From NCBI RefSeq assembly GCF_022539505.1, contig NC_061513.1:178838017-178902016 (forward strand): DNA of 64,000 nucleotides, given 5' to 3'. Positions 20,985 through 33,060 of this stretch are shown piece by piece. Made by a program: the position numbers and the translations under genes. The notes beneath the pieces are model-generated. The model was not told the origin of the DNA, did no database searches, and was given only the letters and a program-made list of their open reading frames with translations. Origin of the DNA: Lolium rigidum (Eukaryota > Streptophyta > Magnoliopsida > Poales > Poaceae). Position 1 is the stretch's first letter. Each line of letters starts with the position of its first letter.

Positions 20985-23859
20985 GTACTTACATAGCAAA
21001 ATTATGAACACATGCATGAAATTTCAATGCCTTATGTAACATAAACAAAATTCAACAAAATATATCTTCACCGTCGATCATGGAGGCACTGCCACAACCG
21101 ATTCGATCTCGCCGGAGATAAATCCGCCACGTCGGACGCCGACGTTGCCCATCTGCTCCTTGCCGCCCCTAGCTAGCAAGCATCAAAACTAACAAAGTCT
21201 TCAAGCAGTATGGTACCACCACACTGATATTTTCGGTTGTGAGCCTACGAAAATGATGGTTGAAGCATGAAATGAGGAAATGTGACAACCAACAAAATTA
21301 TGTATGGAATTATTATAATCGATATCAGCCAATTAAAAGAGGGCCTCGATAAAAGTCAATAGAGATATGCATTTCAAACATTGTATATCCTTGAAATTCA
21401 AAATTGTTATTGCTATATAGAGAACTTCCTGTTGAAGTGGACAAAATAAAGAATATACCACTAACTAAAAGAAAATTCACTTATCAATATAACTATTTAC
21501 TCAGTTAACAAACATGACTTTGTTTCTGGTGAGATATATACTCAATGGTCACAAAGTGAGGACTTACTTCAAATGAAATAAAATTTCTCAAGCCCTAGAT
21601 CATGCCTTGAGAGCTTAATCTCTAGCATCGTCTCCTTTTCCACCACTACCTGATATGAAGGAAAGCAATGTTGTTAGATAAATGTTGGTACATTCAACAT
21701 AGTAACATAGTCTCAAATAGATAATAACAATAAACAATGTAGTGTTTGATTAGATGTCGAATTTGAGCTCATGCTAATAATACTAGGATATAAGCAACAA
21801 AAATAGAGCTCCTACAAAAAAATAGAAGCCTTGGGACCCAATACACACATTCTATATGTATTGTTTTTTAAAAGTGAAAAGACGAAGACGGCATGCGTAC
21901 TTTTTGGTTGTGTATTTATAGGGTCTAGTTATTTTTAGAGAGGTTGGCAAGGAAATTTTTTGGAGAGTGCCTCAAGAAATGTTGTTGTTGAAGAGCTCCT
22001 AACCGGAGACTCCGGTGTGTCCAGACCGAAGACTCTGGCCCCTACAGGTCGGAGACTATAGACAAAGACTCTGGCCACAGACGTTTGAGCGAGCGGCTCA
22101 TATATAACTGCATTATATTCCAATACATTATTCAAAGCGATGACTCAACTGTTGGATGTGTACATACAAAGCAAGGACCCAACAATAGTTCATTACTTGT
22201 AATTGAGATTTACTCCGCTATGTTCTCAAACTATGTCATCTTCCCACATGAAATTGCCGAAGAACACATCGACCAAGAAAACATGAAATCCATAATGATC
22301 GATGCATACAATGTATTAGAACTTAAATATAATGGAATCTCTAAATTAGGTCATTAACAATAGATATATAGGCAAGAAACGGGTCCAAAGTGGCGCATTT
22401 CGTTCTACCACAACTCTTTTCACATCTGATAAGATCAGTTATGGATTACCAAAATTTTAGCAATGGGTGGACACTACAACCATATGTGAAAAGCGCATGA
22501 TAAGAAAAGAGTTTATCTAAGCCAGTCCAAGCTACCAGTTTTAGACCTTACCCATTAATTTTTTGAATCTGAAAACAATAAAGATTATATTACCCATAAG
22601 AGCGACAAATTGTCCCTATAACCAGAAGTGTGAGAATTTAGTTCTCCTCGGATGTCTGAAATCATTCCGAAAAATAACCATTGAGAAACAAAAAAGTGTA
22701 AATCATTATAAAGAAACCAAAGAAAAAAAAGGACAAGTACAAATTTGGTTGAACAAAGAAAATACTTGCTCTTCATTGAGCTTCCAAAATTTACATGTAT
22801 CTCACATTTAAATTTAATATATGTTTTTCAAAAATGGGGCATGCCCTGACCTCTGCATCAACTCATGCAGGAGACCTCTTATTTTTTATTAAAAGTATCA
22901 GAGTTTACAAATTAAAAATCATAAAGGTTGAAACATGAGTCGATCACATAAAATAGCAAAACAATACATAGGATGTCTAATCATCTAATGTGATCCTAGA
23001 AACATGTCGCCAGGACGCACTGGTTAAACAAATTTAGTGTAACTATTTCTAAACAGTTGCACCCAGTAATCATGGAACGATGCAACTCCTCTAGCTGGAG
23101 ACATGTGTAAGGGTATATTGCTCCGGCCTATGCGTGGTTTTGGTAATTATTGACAATCTCTATGGAAAAATATTTTCATTGAGTTTATATGAATGAATGT
23201 TCCGTATGTAATGCTTGTAGTCTAGGTGTTGGATTCTAGTGTGGGTACCATGAAGATAAAGATATTCCTTAAGTATATTGGCATCGATATCATCAATTTG
23301 ATGAGAACAATATGAAATGATCAAGAAGAAGAATGTATACGGAGTTCTTGTGTGAAACTCAAATTATCCATGCTTTAGCTTATGTTTTAAGCCATAGATT
23401 ATCAAGATCTTAAGAGTTTGTATTCAAGATGGGAATTCAACATATGGCTCTATGTCAAAGTCATAATGCCTCATGAGTTGAGTCGTGGTTGGCCAAAACT
23501 TGGAGCATCCAATCAAATGGATAATTATTTATGTCTCTCAAGATATAATGATAGAGCATGAGAAGATACAAGGTTGACAAGCATAAGTTCAAGATAAGAA
23601 TCTCAAGAAGATCATATGCTTGAAGCTTGTTGTCCATTTGGTGATTATGGAAATGTGAAGACATGCTTTAATGAAGGTATCCCATAGGTGTATTGGGGAG
23701 AAAATTATGAGTCTTAATGAAGCAATAATGATCAACTGACCGGTCAACGCGCCAAGACCGGTCATTTCCTAACTGACCCCACAGACGTAGGGTGGGCCCA
23801 CTAGGTCACGTACTATCAATCGCGCTGTAGTAGTTGCCACGTTATTGATGACATCATCA
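20985..23859. other. No gene or element recognised
   Basis: AT-rich sequence without a supported coding frame. The longest frames (for example 22085-22357 and 22563-22811 on the plus strand) show no motif I recognise. Near 23735-23765 the sequence GACCGGTCA appears twice. The right part probably grades into the remnant of gypsy element E. Confidence 0.4.
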
Positions 23860-23986
23860 AGATTATCGGGTTCCCTATGATGAAATTTACGACATTCGGC
23901 TCAAACAACTTATACCATGCGCGTAACTATTTCACAGTCATCCAAAGGCTCGGGGGCTACTCTCATCGGAAGCGCTGGTCACGCAC

Positions 23987-24374
23987 TGATACGTCCAATT
24001 TGCATCACTATTTTATATCATAACTTATTGTTATTCATGGATATATTTCAGATTTAGAGGTGATACTTATGTCTGCCCATCTATTTTGCATGTTTGATGA
24101 TTATTGGAGAATTAGCCGCCGGAGCCAGATTCTCACGTGGAAAAAGGACCATCAAGACACCATATTTCTGAAGAACAACAATTCCCAGAAAATATACAGG
24201 AAATCATATTTTACCAGATGACGGAGGAAGCCATAAGGGGAGGCCGAGATGGGCCAGGAGGGTGCCAGACCACCCCTAGGCGCTGGCCCACCCCAGACCA
24301 CGCCTAGGCATGGTATGGGCGCCCTGGCCCACTTCTGACGATGCCCCCTCGCATATTTCAACCCCCCGAGAAAT
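23987..24374 (+). repeat. Truncated 5' LTR of element D
   Basis: Closely matches 49989-50376 with scattered substitutions, then stops abruptly at GAGAAAT, where element C sequence begins. About 1.1 kb of the LTR is missing. Confidence 0.85.
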
Positions 24375-24838
24375 TGCTGCAGCTTGTTTAGTTCAAATGC
24401 TGGAGGTTAGATTTGTTAGCCTTAACCCATTTATGCAGCAAATATTTTTTAAACTGCATGAAATTGAGGATGATGAAAAGAAAGATTTTATCCTAGAAAC
24501 TTTGCTCCGAGAATTTAAATATGTGGTTATAGAAGCTAGGAACGTTTTTGATCGGTTTGATAAGCTATGCTCATGTGTAGATATCTATGGTACACTTTAC
24601 CAAACCAAAAATAGTACAGAGCAGGGTGAAATACCATTACTTTTCAAATTAGTAGCAATGCATGACGCTTGGAAAAAGAATTTTGATTGGATTGCTCCTG
24701 AAAATTCATTTGATGAAAGTAGTGAACCTAAAAGTGCAGAGAAAGGGTCTTGTAAGACTCATATTGATAAAATACCAAACTTTTTTGAAAAATATTTCTC
24801 TCATTGATCTTAATGCTTCTTCACTTGAAAATACTTGA
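24375..24838 (+). pseudogene. Relic of the unrecognised ORF shared with element A
   Basis: The frame reads from LVQMLEVRFVSLNP, with IEDDEKKDFILETLLREF, MHDAWKKNFDWIAPENSFDE and PKSAEKGS. It aligns over about 140 residues with the minus-strand ORF of element A, with roughly half the residues identical by eye. It breaks at a TGA at 24805, but a neighbouring frame continues to NASSLENT and a stop at 24838, which matches the end of A's ORF. The N-terminal third is missing because of the junction with D. No known domain is recognised. Confidence 0.75.
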
Positions 24839-27748
24839 TGCTCGCATTTTTACTGCGCCTAGCTGAAAGGCGTTAAAGAAAAGCGATTATGAGAGACAAT
24901 CCATGTTTTATTTACAGTGATTTTTCTTTTTGTTGAGTTTTGGAAGTTATTACTACTGTAATAACCACTTCTTATCATTTTTATTTCATTTTTGTGCCAA
25001 GAATAGCCTCTAATAGGAAGAAATTAATATTTGGGGAAGTTGCTATCCAGAAAACAGATTTTGTGTTTTTACCATAAAACTTCGTAAAAATAGCCAGAGT
25101 GGAATTTTGAGCTGTAATTTTTTATGCATATGCCCCAGGTTATTATATAACTTTAGTTAGTTGACCACTTTTCGAGATAAGCAACAGAGATTTTTCGAAA
25201 ACATCAATCTTTACCTGCTATTCTGTTTTGACAGATTTCTGCACTATTTGCATTTGCCTCTTAAATTTCTTTCTTTTTGAGTTCTTTTGATCAAAGAACT
25301 TTTTGAAAGGTTGCTAAAGTATCTTATGCTTTAATATATGTTCTATAAATGTTAGTGCCGAACACAAGTGGATTTTTTATTTTAATTATACTAATGCTGC
25401 TAATGAAGAATTGTGTTAAGTTTGGTATGAAGAAACTTTTCAAGTGTAGGGGAAGAAGAATGATGTGCTGAGATGAAGAATGGATAAAATCTCAATCTTG
25501 GGGATACCCCTGCACCTCAATACATATTCAAGAGGTACAAGCGTCAAGGCTTGGGGATGCCTTGGGCATCCCCTCTTCGTCAACAAAGCAACAGGTCATC
25601 TCTCTATGCGCTATATTTTTATTGCTTCATACGCTATGTGTTGTTCTTGGAGCGTATTTATTTTTGTTTTAGTTTAGTTTAATTTTTTTGCTGTAGCACA
25701 TGTTGGATCCCGGCACATTTGTTTTGGAGAAAGACCCGCTCCTTTTTTATTGCATAGAACGCTCTAGTTTTCACCGTTATCGTTCTACGGGTGTTCTAGT
25801 TTTCGGGTAGTTTAGCTCTTGTTTTTTCACTTGAATTATGTTCAGAGCAAGTTAGTTTTCTTTATTTTGTGTATGATTAGCTCTCTGGTCCATAATGTAT
25901 TTCATCTCTGAGAGTTATTTCAAATAAGTTGATTGGTGTTGGATACGAGTAAAATATTTCATGACTATAGTGATGCAAAAGGAAGCTTATCTAGACTGTG
26001 GCATAGACTTTGGCATGTCATGTTGGATATTATTTTTGTCATAAGCTTAGTATTTATTGTTGTAGCATGACTTGTTTCAAATGGCTGAGAGTGCATAATG
26101 TGTCATTGAAAGAATCATGTGTTGTTTCTATCATAAAAGCCTAATATTGTGGTATTCTCCTTAGATGCTTTATTGGGTTGACTTGGCTCATGCTTACACC
26201 ATGTTATGATTATAACCAGTCAACTAAAGCCTCTATTATCATTTAGTTTTTGACTTGTAATATCATTTTATGCTTTGATTGATAATGTTTTGTCGCTATA
26301 CATGATTATGGCCATTATTACTCTCTTAGTTGGTCGCTCCCAGTATTTTGCTAACCTTCACCTGTGTTGAGTATGATTTATACTCGTGCATCCAACCATC
26401 ATGAAACAAAGTTTGCCAATTGTGTCCACCATATCTACCTAGTAGCATTAATGCTATTCTAAGTAATTCATCATGTTTTTATCTTCCAAATTAAATTTTG
26501 GCATGAGAAAATTAGTCAGCAAAGGTCTCACGAACTTGATGGCACATTTACTTTCTTGTACCTAATAAACTTGATCAGTGTGCCTATCTTATGAAGTTTA
26601 TATGTTTGCAAATTGCGAGTTGGGAGTTAGTAGAACCATGCTTTCATGGGGAACACTTTCAGCATTGCACTTATATTTAGTTCATGTCATGTTCTTTTGT
26701 TTATGGATGCCTAGTGGTGCGAAATAAAATGGAAACTTATAAGTCCATGGAGTTTGTATACGAGTTAGGGAAAACGCATGGGCCACAAATCTAAGCCATG
26801 CATCATTCATGGTGGAAATTTACAGCGAACCATAGTGAGCATTCTATGAAGCATTTGCAATAAAAATCTATACTCATAGTAAATAAAAAATTGCTGAGAT
26901 GCTCACTGTCTATTTATCTTGTCATTTTAGCATGGGATTGCTCCACAAGAGTACCCCCATATCATCGGGCAAGAGGTATCCCATTGGTGGTTCTCAATGA
27001 TACATCCATACTTACAATGACAAGAACTTATTCAGGACCTAATTTGAGTAGCATGAGGTTTAGGTACTCGCATTCAAGGGGCATGAGATTTTCAACTTGT
27101 CATTTGCAAGCATATAGCTCATATCTGACTCACATTAACTTTAACCATTAAAGATGCTTATGATAGGGGCAATGAGAGCTCAAAGCTAATAAGTACCATA
27201 CTCTTTGGAATGTTTATAAAACTTGTTTATCTTGTTTACTCTGCAAAGAGTCTCTCTTTTACTATTATGTTGAGTCTTCATATTCTGGTTTATGCACCAA
27301 TTAAGAGAGCATAGTTCTCATTCTTAGTGCAATGTGCATAGTCCCAAAATTATTATTGATTCATTCATGATTGTGCTATTTCTTGCTCTCAAATTACTTG
27401 TATCTAGTCACCCTCTGAACTTTGAAGGTGTCCTAGCATTTATGTTTTGCTATTCCATAAAGGACATGTTGAGTACCACTTTGTTATGTTTACTCTATGA
27501 TCATAAACACACAATTGCTTTGAATGCAGTATTATTCATGATCCTTTGTTTGAGTTACTCTTCATGTTATAACATAGTTTCTAAGTTCAATTGAATTATA
27601 TATATCATGCCTATGTTAGAGTACTTAATCCTAGCACACAATGCTTTACATGCTTGATCAAGATTGTGTTGGCTTCATGTCACCTCAAAAATTATTTTTG
27701 GTATCACTTACGTACTCGAGGACGAGAAGGAGTTAAGCTTGGGGATGC
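24839..27748 (+). other. Long 3' noncoding region of element C
   Basis: No coding frame is supported. It contains CTTGGGGAT motifs near 25497 and 25549-25560, the second as the hairpin GGGATGCCTTGGGCATCCC. It also holds a GTGTCCACCATATCTACC motif near 26421 that recurs in D and, with one change and inverted, in A and B. The terminal polypurine tract TTAAGCTTGGGGATGC ends at 27748. Confidence 0.6.
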
Positions 27749-27864
27749 TGATATGTCTCAAACGTATCTATAATTTTTGATGCCACATGCTTGTTTTACA
27801 CCAATTCATACATGTTTTGTTTACACTTCGTTGCACTTTTATATGATTTCCGGCACTAACCTAT

Positions 27865-29464
27865 TGATACGCGTAAAGCACACGCCCGTTGGGAATCCCA
27901 AGTGGAAGGTGTGATGCGTACAGCGGCAAGTTTCCCTCAGTAAGAAACCAAGGTTTATTGAACCAGTAGGAGTCAAGGATCACGTGAAGGTCGTTGGTGA
28001 CGGAGTGTAGTGCGGCGCAACACCAGGGATTCCGGCGCCAACGTGGAACCTGCACAACACAATCAAAGTACTTTGCCCCAACGTAACAGTGAGGTTGTCA
28101 ATCTCACCGGCTTGCTGTAAACAAAGGAAGATGTATAGTGTGGAAGATGATGTTTGTTTGCGAAGAACAGTAAAGAACAATGTTTGCAGTAGATTGTATT
28201 TCAGATGTAAAGAATGGACCGGGGTCCACAGTTCACTAGTGGTGTCTCTCCGATAAGAAATAGCATGTTGGGTGAACAAATTACAGTTGGGCAATTGACA
28301 AATAAAGAAGGCATAACAATGCACATACATATATCACGATGAGTACTATGAGATTTAATCGGGGCATTACGACAAAGTACATAGACCGCTATCCACAGCA
28401 TGCATCTATGCCTAAAAAGTCCACCTTCAGGTTATCATCCGAACCCCTTCCAGTATTAAGTTGCAAACAACAGACAATTGCATTAAGTATGGTGCGGAAT
28501 GTAATCAACACAAATATCCTTAGACAAAGCATTGATGTTTTATCCCTAGTGGCAACGGCACATCCACAACCTTAGAACTTTCTGTCACTGTCCCAGATTC
28601 AATGGAGGCATGAACCCACTACCGAGCATAAATACTCCCTCTTGGAGTTACAAGTGTATCAACTTGGCCAGAGCCTCTACTAGCAACGGAGAGCATGCAA
28701 GAACATAAACAACACATATATGATAGATTGATAATCAACTTGACATAGTATTCCATATTCATCGGATCCCAACAAACACAACATGTAGCATTACAAATAG
28801 ATGATCTTGATCATGATAGGCAGCTCACAAGATCTAACATGATAGCACAATGAGGAGAAGACAACCATCTAGCTATTGCTATGGACCCATAGTCCAGGGG
28901 TGAACTACTCACACATCGATCCGGAGGCGATCATGGTGATGAAGAGACCTCCGGGAGATGATTCCTCTCTCCGGCAGGGTGCCAGAGGCGATCTCCTGAA
29001 TCCCCCGAGATGGGATTGGCGGTGGCGGCGTCTCTGGAAGGTTTTCCATATCGTGGCTCTTGGTACTGGGGTTTTTGTGACGAAGGCTTTAAGTAGGCGG
29101 AAGGGCGGAGTCGGAGGGCTGACGGGGGCCCCACACCATAGGGCGGCGTGGGGCCCACCCTGGCCGCGCGGCCCTGTGGTGTCGGCGCCCCGTCGCCCCA
29201 CTTCGTTTCTCTTTCGGTCTTCTGGAATCCTCGTGGAAAAATAAGACCCTGGGCGTTGATTTCGTCCAATTCCGAGAATATTTCCTTTGTAGGATTTCTG
29301 AAACCAAAAGCAGCAGAAAACAACAACTAGCTCTTCGGCATCTCGTCAATAGGTTAGTGCCGGAAAATGTATAAAAATGACATAAAGTGTGTATAAAACA
29401 TGTGAGTATCATCATAAAAGTAGCATGGAACATAAGAAATTATAGATACGTTTGAGACGTATCA
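27865..29464 (-). repeat. 3' LTR of element A
   Basis: 1600 bp, TG...CA ends. On the minus strand it starts TGATACGTCTCAAACG and ends GCTTTACGCGTATCA. Open frames within LTRs recur in every copy because the LTR is copied, not because they code. Confidence 0.93.
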
Positions 29465-32072
29465 AGCATCCCCAAGCTTAGTTCCTACTCGCCCTCGAGT
29501 AGGTAAACGATAACAAGGATAAGTTCTGAAGTGACATGCTATCATAATCTTGATCAATACTATTGTAAAGCATATGAGATGAATGCAGCGATTCGAAGCA
29601 ATGGTAAAGACAATGAATAAACAACTGAATCATATAGCAAAGACTTTTCATGAATAGTACTTTCAAGACAAGCATCAATAAGACTTGCATAAGAGTTACT
29701 CATAAAGCAATAAATTCTTAGTAGAAAGCTTTGAAACAACACAAACGAAGATATAAGTTTCAGCGGTTGCTTTCAACTTCAACATATATATCTCATGGAT
29801 AATTGTCAACACAAAGTAATATAACAAGTGCAATAGGTAAACATGTAAGAATCAATGCACACAGTTCATACACGTGTTTGCTTCTAAGACAGAAATAAGT
29901 AGGTAAACTGACTCAACAATAAAGTAAAAGAATGGCCCTTCGCAGAGGGAAGCATGGATTACTATTTTTGTGCTAGAGCTTTTCATTTTGAAAACATAGA
30001 AACAATTTTGTCAACGGTAGTAATAAATCATAAGTGTTATGTATAAGACATCCTATAAGTTGCAAGCCTCATGCATAGATTACCAATAGTGCTCGCACCT
30101 TGTCCTAATTAGCTTGGATTAACATGGATTATCATTGCATAACATATATTTCAACCAAGTGTCACAAAGGGGTACCTCTATGCTGCCTGTACAAAGGTCT
30201 AAGGAGAAAGATCGCATTTGATTTCTCGTTTTTGATCAACTTAGCCATCCATACCGGGACAACATAGACAACAGATAATGGAGTCCTCTTTAATGCATAA
30301 GCATTCAACAATAGATAACATTCTCATAAGAGATTGAGGATTAATTGTCCAAACTGAAACTTCCACCATGATTCATGGCTTTAGTTAGCGGCCCAATGTT
30401 CTTCTCTAACAATATGCATACTCAAACCATTTGATCATGAAAATCGCCCTTACTTCAGACAAGACGAACATGCATAGCAACCCATATGATATTCAACAAA
30501 GGTGTAATAGTTGATGGCGTCCCCAGAAACATGGTTACCGCTCAACAAGCAACTTACTAAGAAATAAGATACATAGCTACATATTCTACACCACAATAGT
30601 TTTTAAGGCTATTTTCCCATGAGCTATATATTGCAAAGACAAAGGATAGAATTTTTAAAGGTAGCACTCAAGTAATTTACTTTGGAATGGCAGAGAAATA
30701 CCATGTAGTAGGTAGGTATGGTGGACACAAATGGCTTGGTTTTTGGCTCAAGGATTTGGATGCACGAGAAGAATTCCCTCTCAATACAAGGCTAGGCTAG
30801 CAAGGTTGTTTGAAGCAAACTCAAGTATAAAACGGTGCAGCGAAACTTACATATGAACATATTGCAAGCATTATAAGACTTTACATCGTCTCCTTGTTGT
30901 TCAAACACCTTAACCAGAAAATATCTAGACTCTAGAGACCAATCATGCAAACCAAATTTTAACAAGCTCTATGTAGTTCTTCATTAATGGGTACAAAGTA
31001 CATGATGCAAGAGCTTAAACATGATCTATATGAGCACAACAATTGCCAAGTATCAAATTATTCAAGACATTATACCATTTACCACATGCAGCATTTTCTG
31101 TTTCCAACCATATAACAATGAACGAAGCAGTTTCAACCTTCGCCATGAACATTAACAATAAAGTTAAGAACACATGTGTTCATAAGCAACAGCGGAGCGT
31201 GTCTCTTTCCCAAACGAAGAATGCTAGGATCCGATTTTATTCAAACAAAAACAAAAATAAAAACAAACAGACGCTTCAAGTAAAGCACATAAGATGTGAC
31301 GGAATAAAAATATAGTTTCACTAGAGGTGACCTGATAAGTTGTCGATGAAGAAGGGATGCCTTGGGCATCCCCAAGCTTAGATGCTTGAGTCTTCTTAAA
31401 ATATGCAGGGATGAACCACGGGGGCATCCCCAAGCTTAGACTTTTCACTCTTCTTGATCATGTTGTATCATCCTCCTCTCTTGGTCCTTGAAAACTTCCT
31501 CCACACCAAACTCAAAACAAACTCATTAGAGGGTTAGTGAATAATTGAAAATTCATATATTCAGAGGTGACATAATCATTCTTAACACTTCTGGACATTG
31601 CACAAAGCTACTGAAAGTTAATGGAACAAATAAATCCATCAAACATAGCAAAACAGGAAATGCGAAATAAAAGGCAGAATCTGTCAAAACAGAACAGTCC
31701 GTAAAGACGAATTTTTATGGGGCACTTAACTTGCTCAGATGAAAATGCTCAAATTGAATGAAAGTTGCGTACATATCTGAGGATCACGCACGTAAATTGG
31801 AAGATTTTTCTAAATTTCCTACAGAAGGGGCTGCTCAATTTCGTGACAGTAAGAAATATGTTTCTGCGCAGTAATCCAAATATAGTATTGACTTTACTAT
31901 CAAAGACTTTACTTGGCACAACAATGCAATAAAATCAAGATAAGGAGAGGTTGCTACAGTAGTAACAAATTCCAATACTCAAATATAAAATAAAAGTGCA
32001 GAGTAAAATAATGGGTTGTCTCCCATAAGCGCTTTTCTTTAACGCCTTTTAGCTAGGCGCAGAAAGTGTGAA
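29465..32072 (-). other. Long 3' noncoding region of element A
   Basis: Matches 36773-39383 of element B almost base for base. It carries GCATCCCCAAGCTTA (plus-strand reading) at 29466-29480, 31366-31380 and 31424-31438. The middle copy forms part of the palindrome GGGATGCCTTGGGCATCCC. A GGTGGACACAAATGGC motif lies near 30720. No coding frame is supported. Confidence 0.7.
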
Positions 32073-32717
32073 TCAAGTATTATCGAGAGATGAAGCATTG
32101 ACAGAGGGGTTTGGAGTTTTCTAAACTATGCATTGTATCTTATCTATGTAAGTTTCAGAGGCCCCTTTTTCATTACTCTTAGGCTTGCTATTCTCATCAA
32201 ACAAATTTTCAGGAACAAGCCAAGCATAGTTATTTTCTAGAGCTTCATGCATTCCTAGGAGCTTACTAGGTATCGGTACTTTAATCTCCCCTCCATCATT
32301 GACATTATTAGTGTATTTTATTCTATCCATGTCCATCTTTTCAAGTGTTCTTGCGACATCGATATAAAAACCAAGCCTCTTATGCTTAATAAAAACTTTT
32401 CTACCTTCTTTAGCTATATCACCAAATTCTCTAAGAAGGACCTTTAAAACAAAATCTCTCTTTTCTCCCCTTTCCATATCAGAGAGTGTAAGAAACATAT
32501 GTTGAATTATAGGATTAAGATTAACGAATCTAGTTTCCAACATGCGTACTAAAGAGGCAGTAGCACTTTCATAAGTAGGAACAACTTTTACCAAGGATCT
32601 ATCTTCAAAATCTTCAACCTTACTAACATGAGTGAAAAAATCTTCTATATTATCTCTTCCAATGACAGACCCTCGTCCTACCGGTATGTCTTTTAGAGTG
32701 TATTTAGGAGGAAACAT
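32073..32717 (-). CDS. Unrecognised ORF of element A, one internal stop
   Basis: ATG at 32717 opens MFPPKYTLKDIPVGRGSVIG. The frame is open to a TAG at 32121-32123 and continues in the same frame to NASSLDNT and TGA at 32073. It contains MLETRFVNLNPIIQHMFLTL, MERGEKRDFVLKVLLREF and MHEALENNYAWLVPENLFDE. It is probably helical and charged, with no signal peptide or membrane span. The relic in C aligns over most of it. In element B the same position, between near-identical flanks, holds gag-protease whose last residues (DASSPDNT) match this ORF's end. I do not recognise a domain. It could be a structural or accessory protein of a non-autonomous element; that is inference. Confidence 0.7.
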
Positions 32718-32945
32718 GATGAAATAAGCAAAAGGTAAATAAAGTAAATGCAAGTAACTAATTTTTTTGTGTTTTTAATATGGAGAACGCAAACAAGACA
32801 GTAAATAAAGTAAAACTAGCAACTAAATTTTTTGTATTTTTGATATTGAAAGCAAACAAAGCAGTAAATAAAGTAAAGTAAAACAAGACAAAAACAAAGT
32901 AAAGAGATTGGATGTGGGAGACTCCCCTTGCAGCGTGTCTTGATC

Positions 32946-33049
32946 TCCCCAGCAACGGCGCCATAAATTTATTTGCTGGCGTGCAGTTGACGTGGGAGTT
33001 AGAAATCTCTGTGGTGTAATTCTCATTCACGTCCCCGGCAACGGCGCCA
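32946..33049 (-). promoter_or_regulatory. Duplicated tRNA-Asp primer-binding site of element A
   Basis: TCCCCGGCAACGGCGCCA at 33032-33049 (plus strand) is identical to the 3' end expected for plant tRNA-Asp including CCA, so the minus strand is the primer site beside the 5' LTR. A second copy with one change, TCCCCAGCAACGGCGCCA, lies at 32946-32963. Element B has only one site, in the sequence context of A's inner copy. So 86 bp (32964-33049) are extra in A. Confidence 0.85.
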
Positions 33050-33060
33050 GAAATTTAGCT

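Noticed and set aside
22085..22811. Two plus-strand frames of about 80-90 codons
   Set aside because: No ATG context, domain or composition supports coding, and the surrounding region is AT-rich and featureless.
32946..33049. tRNA gene fragment
   Set aside because: Only the 18-base 3' end of tRNA-Asp matches, beside an LTR, so it is a primer-binding site.
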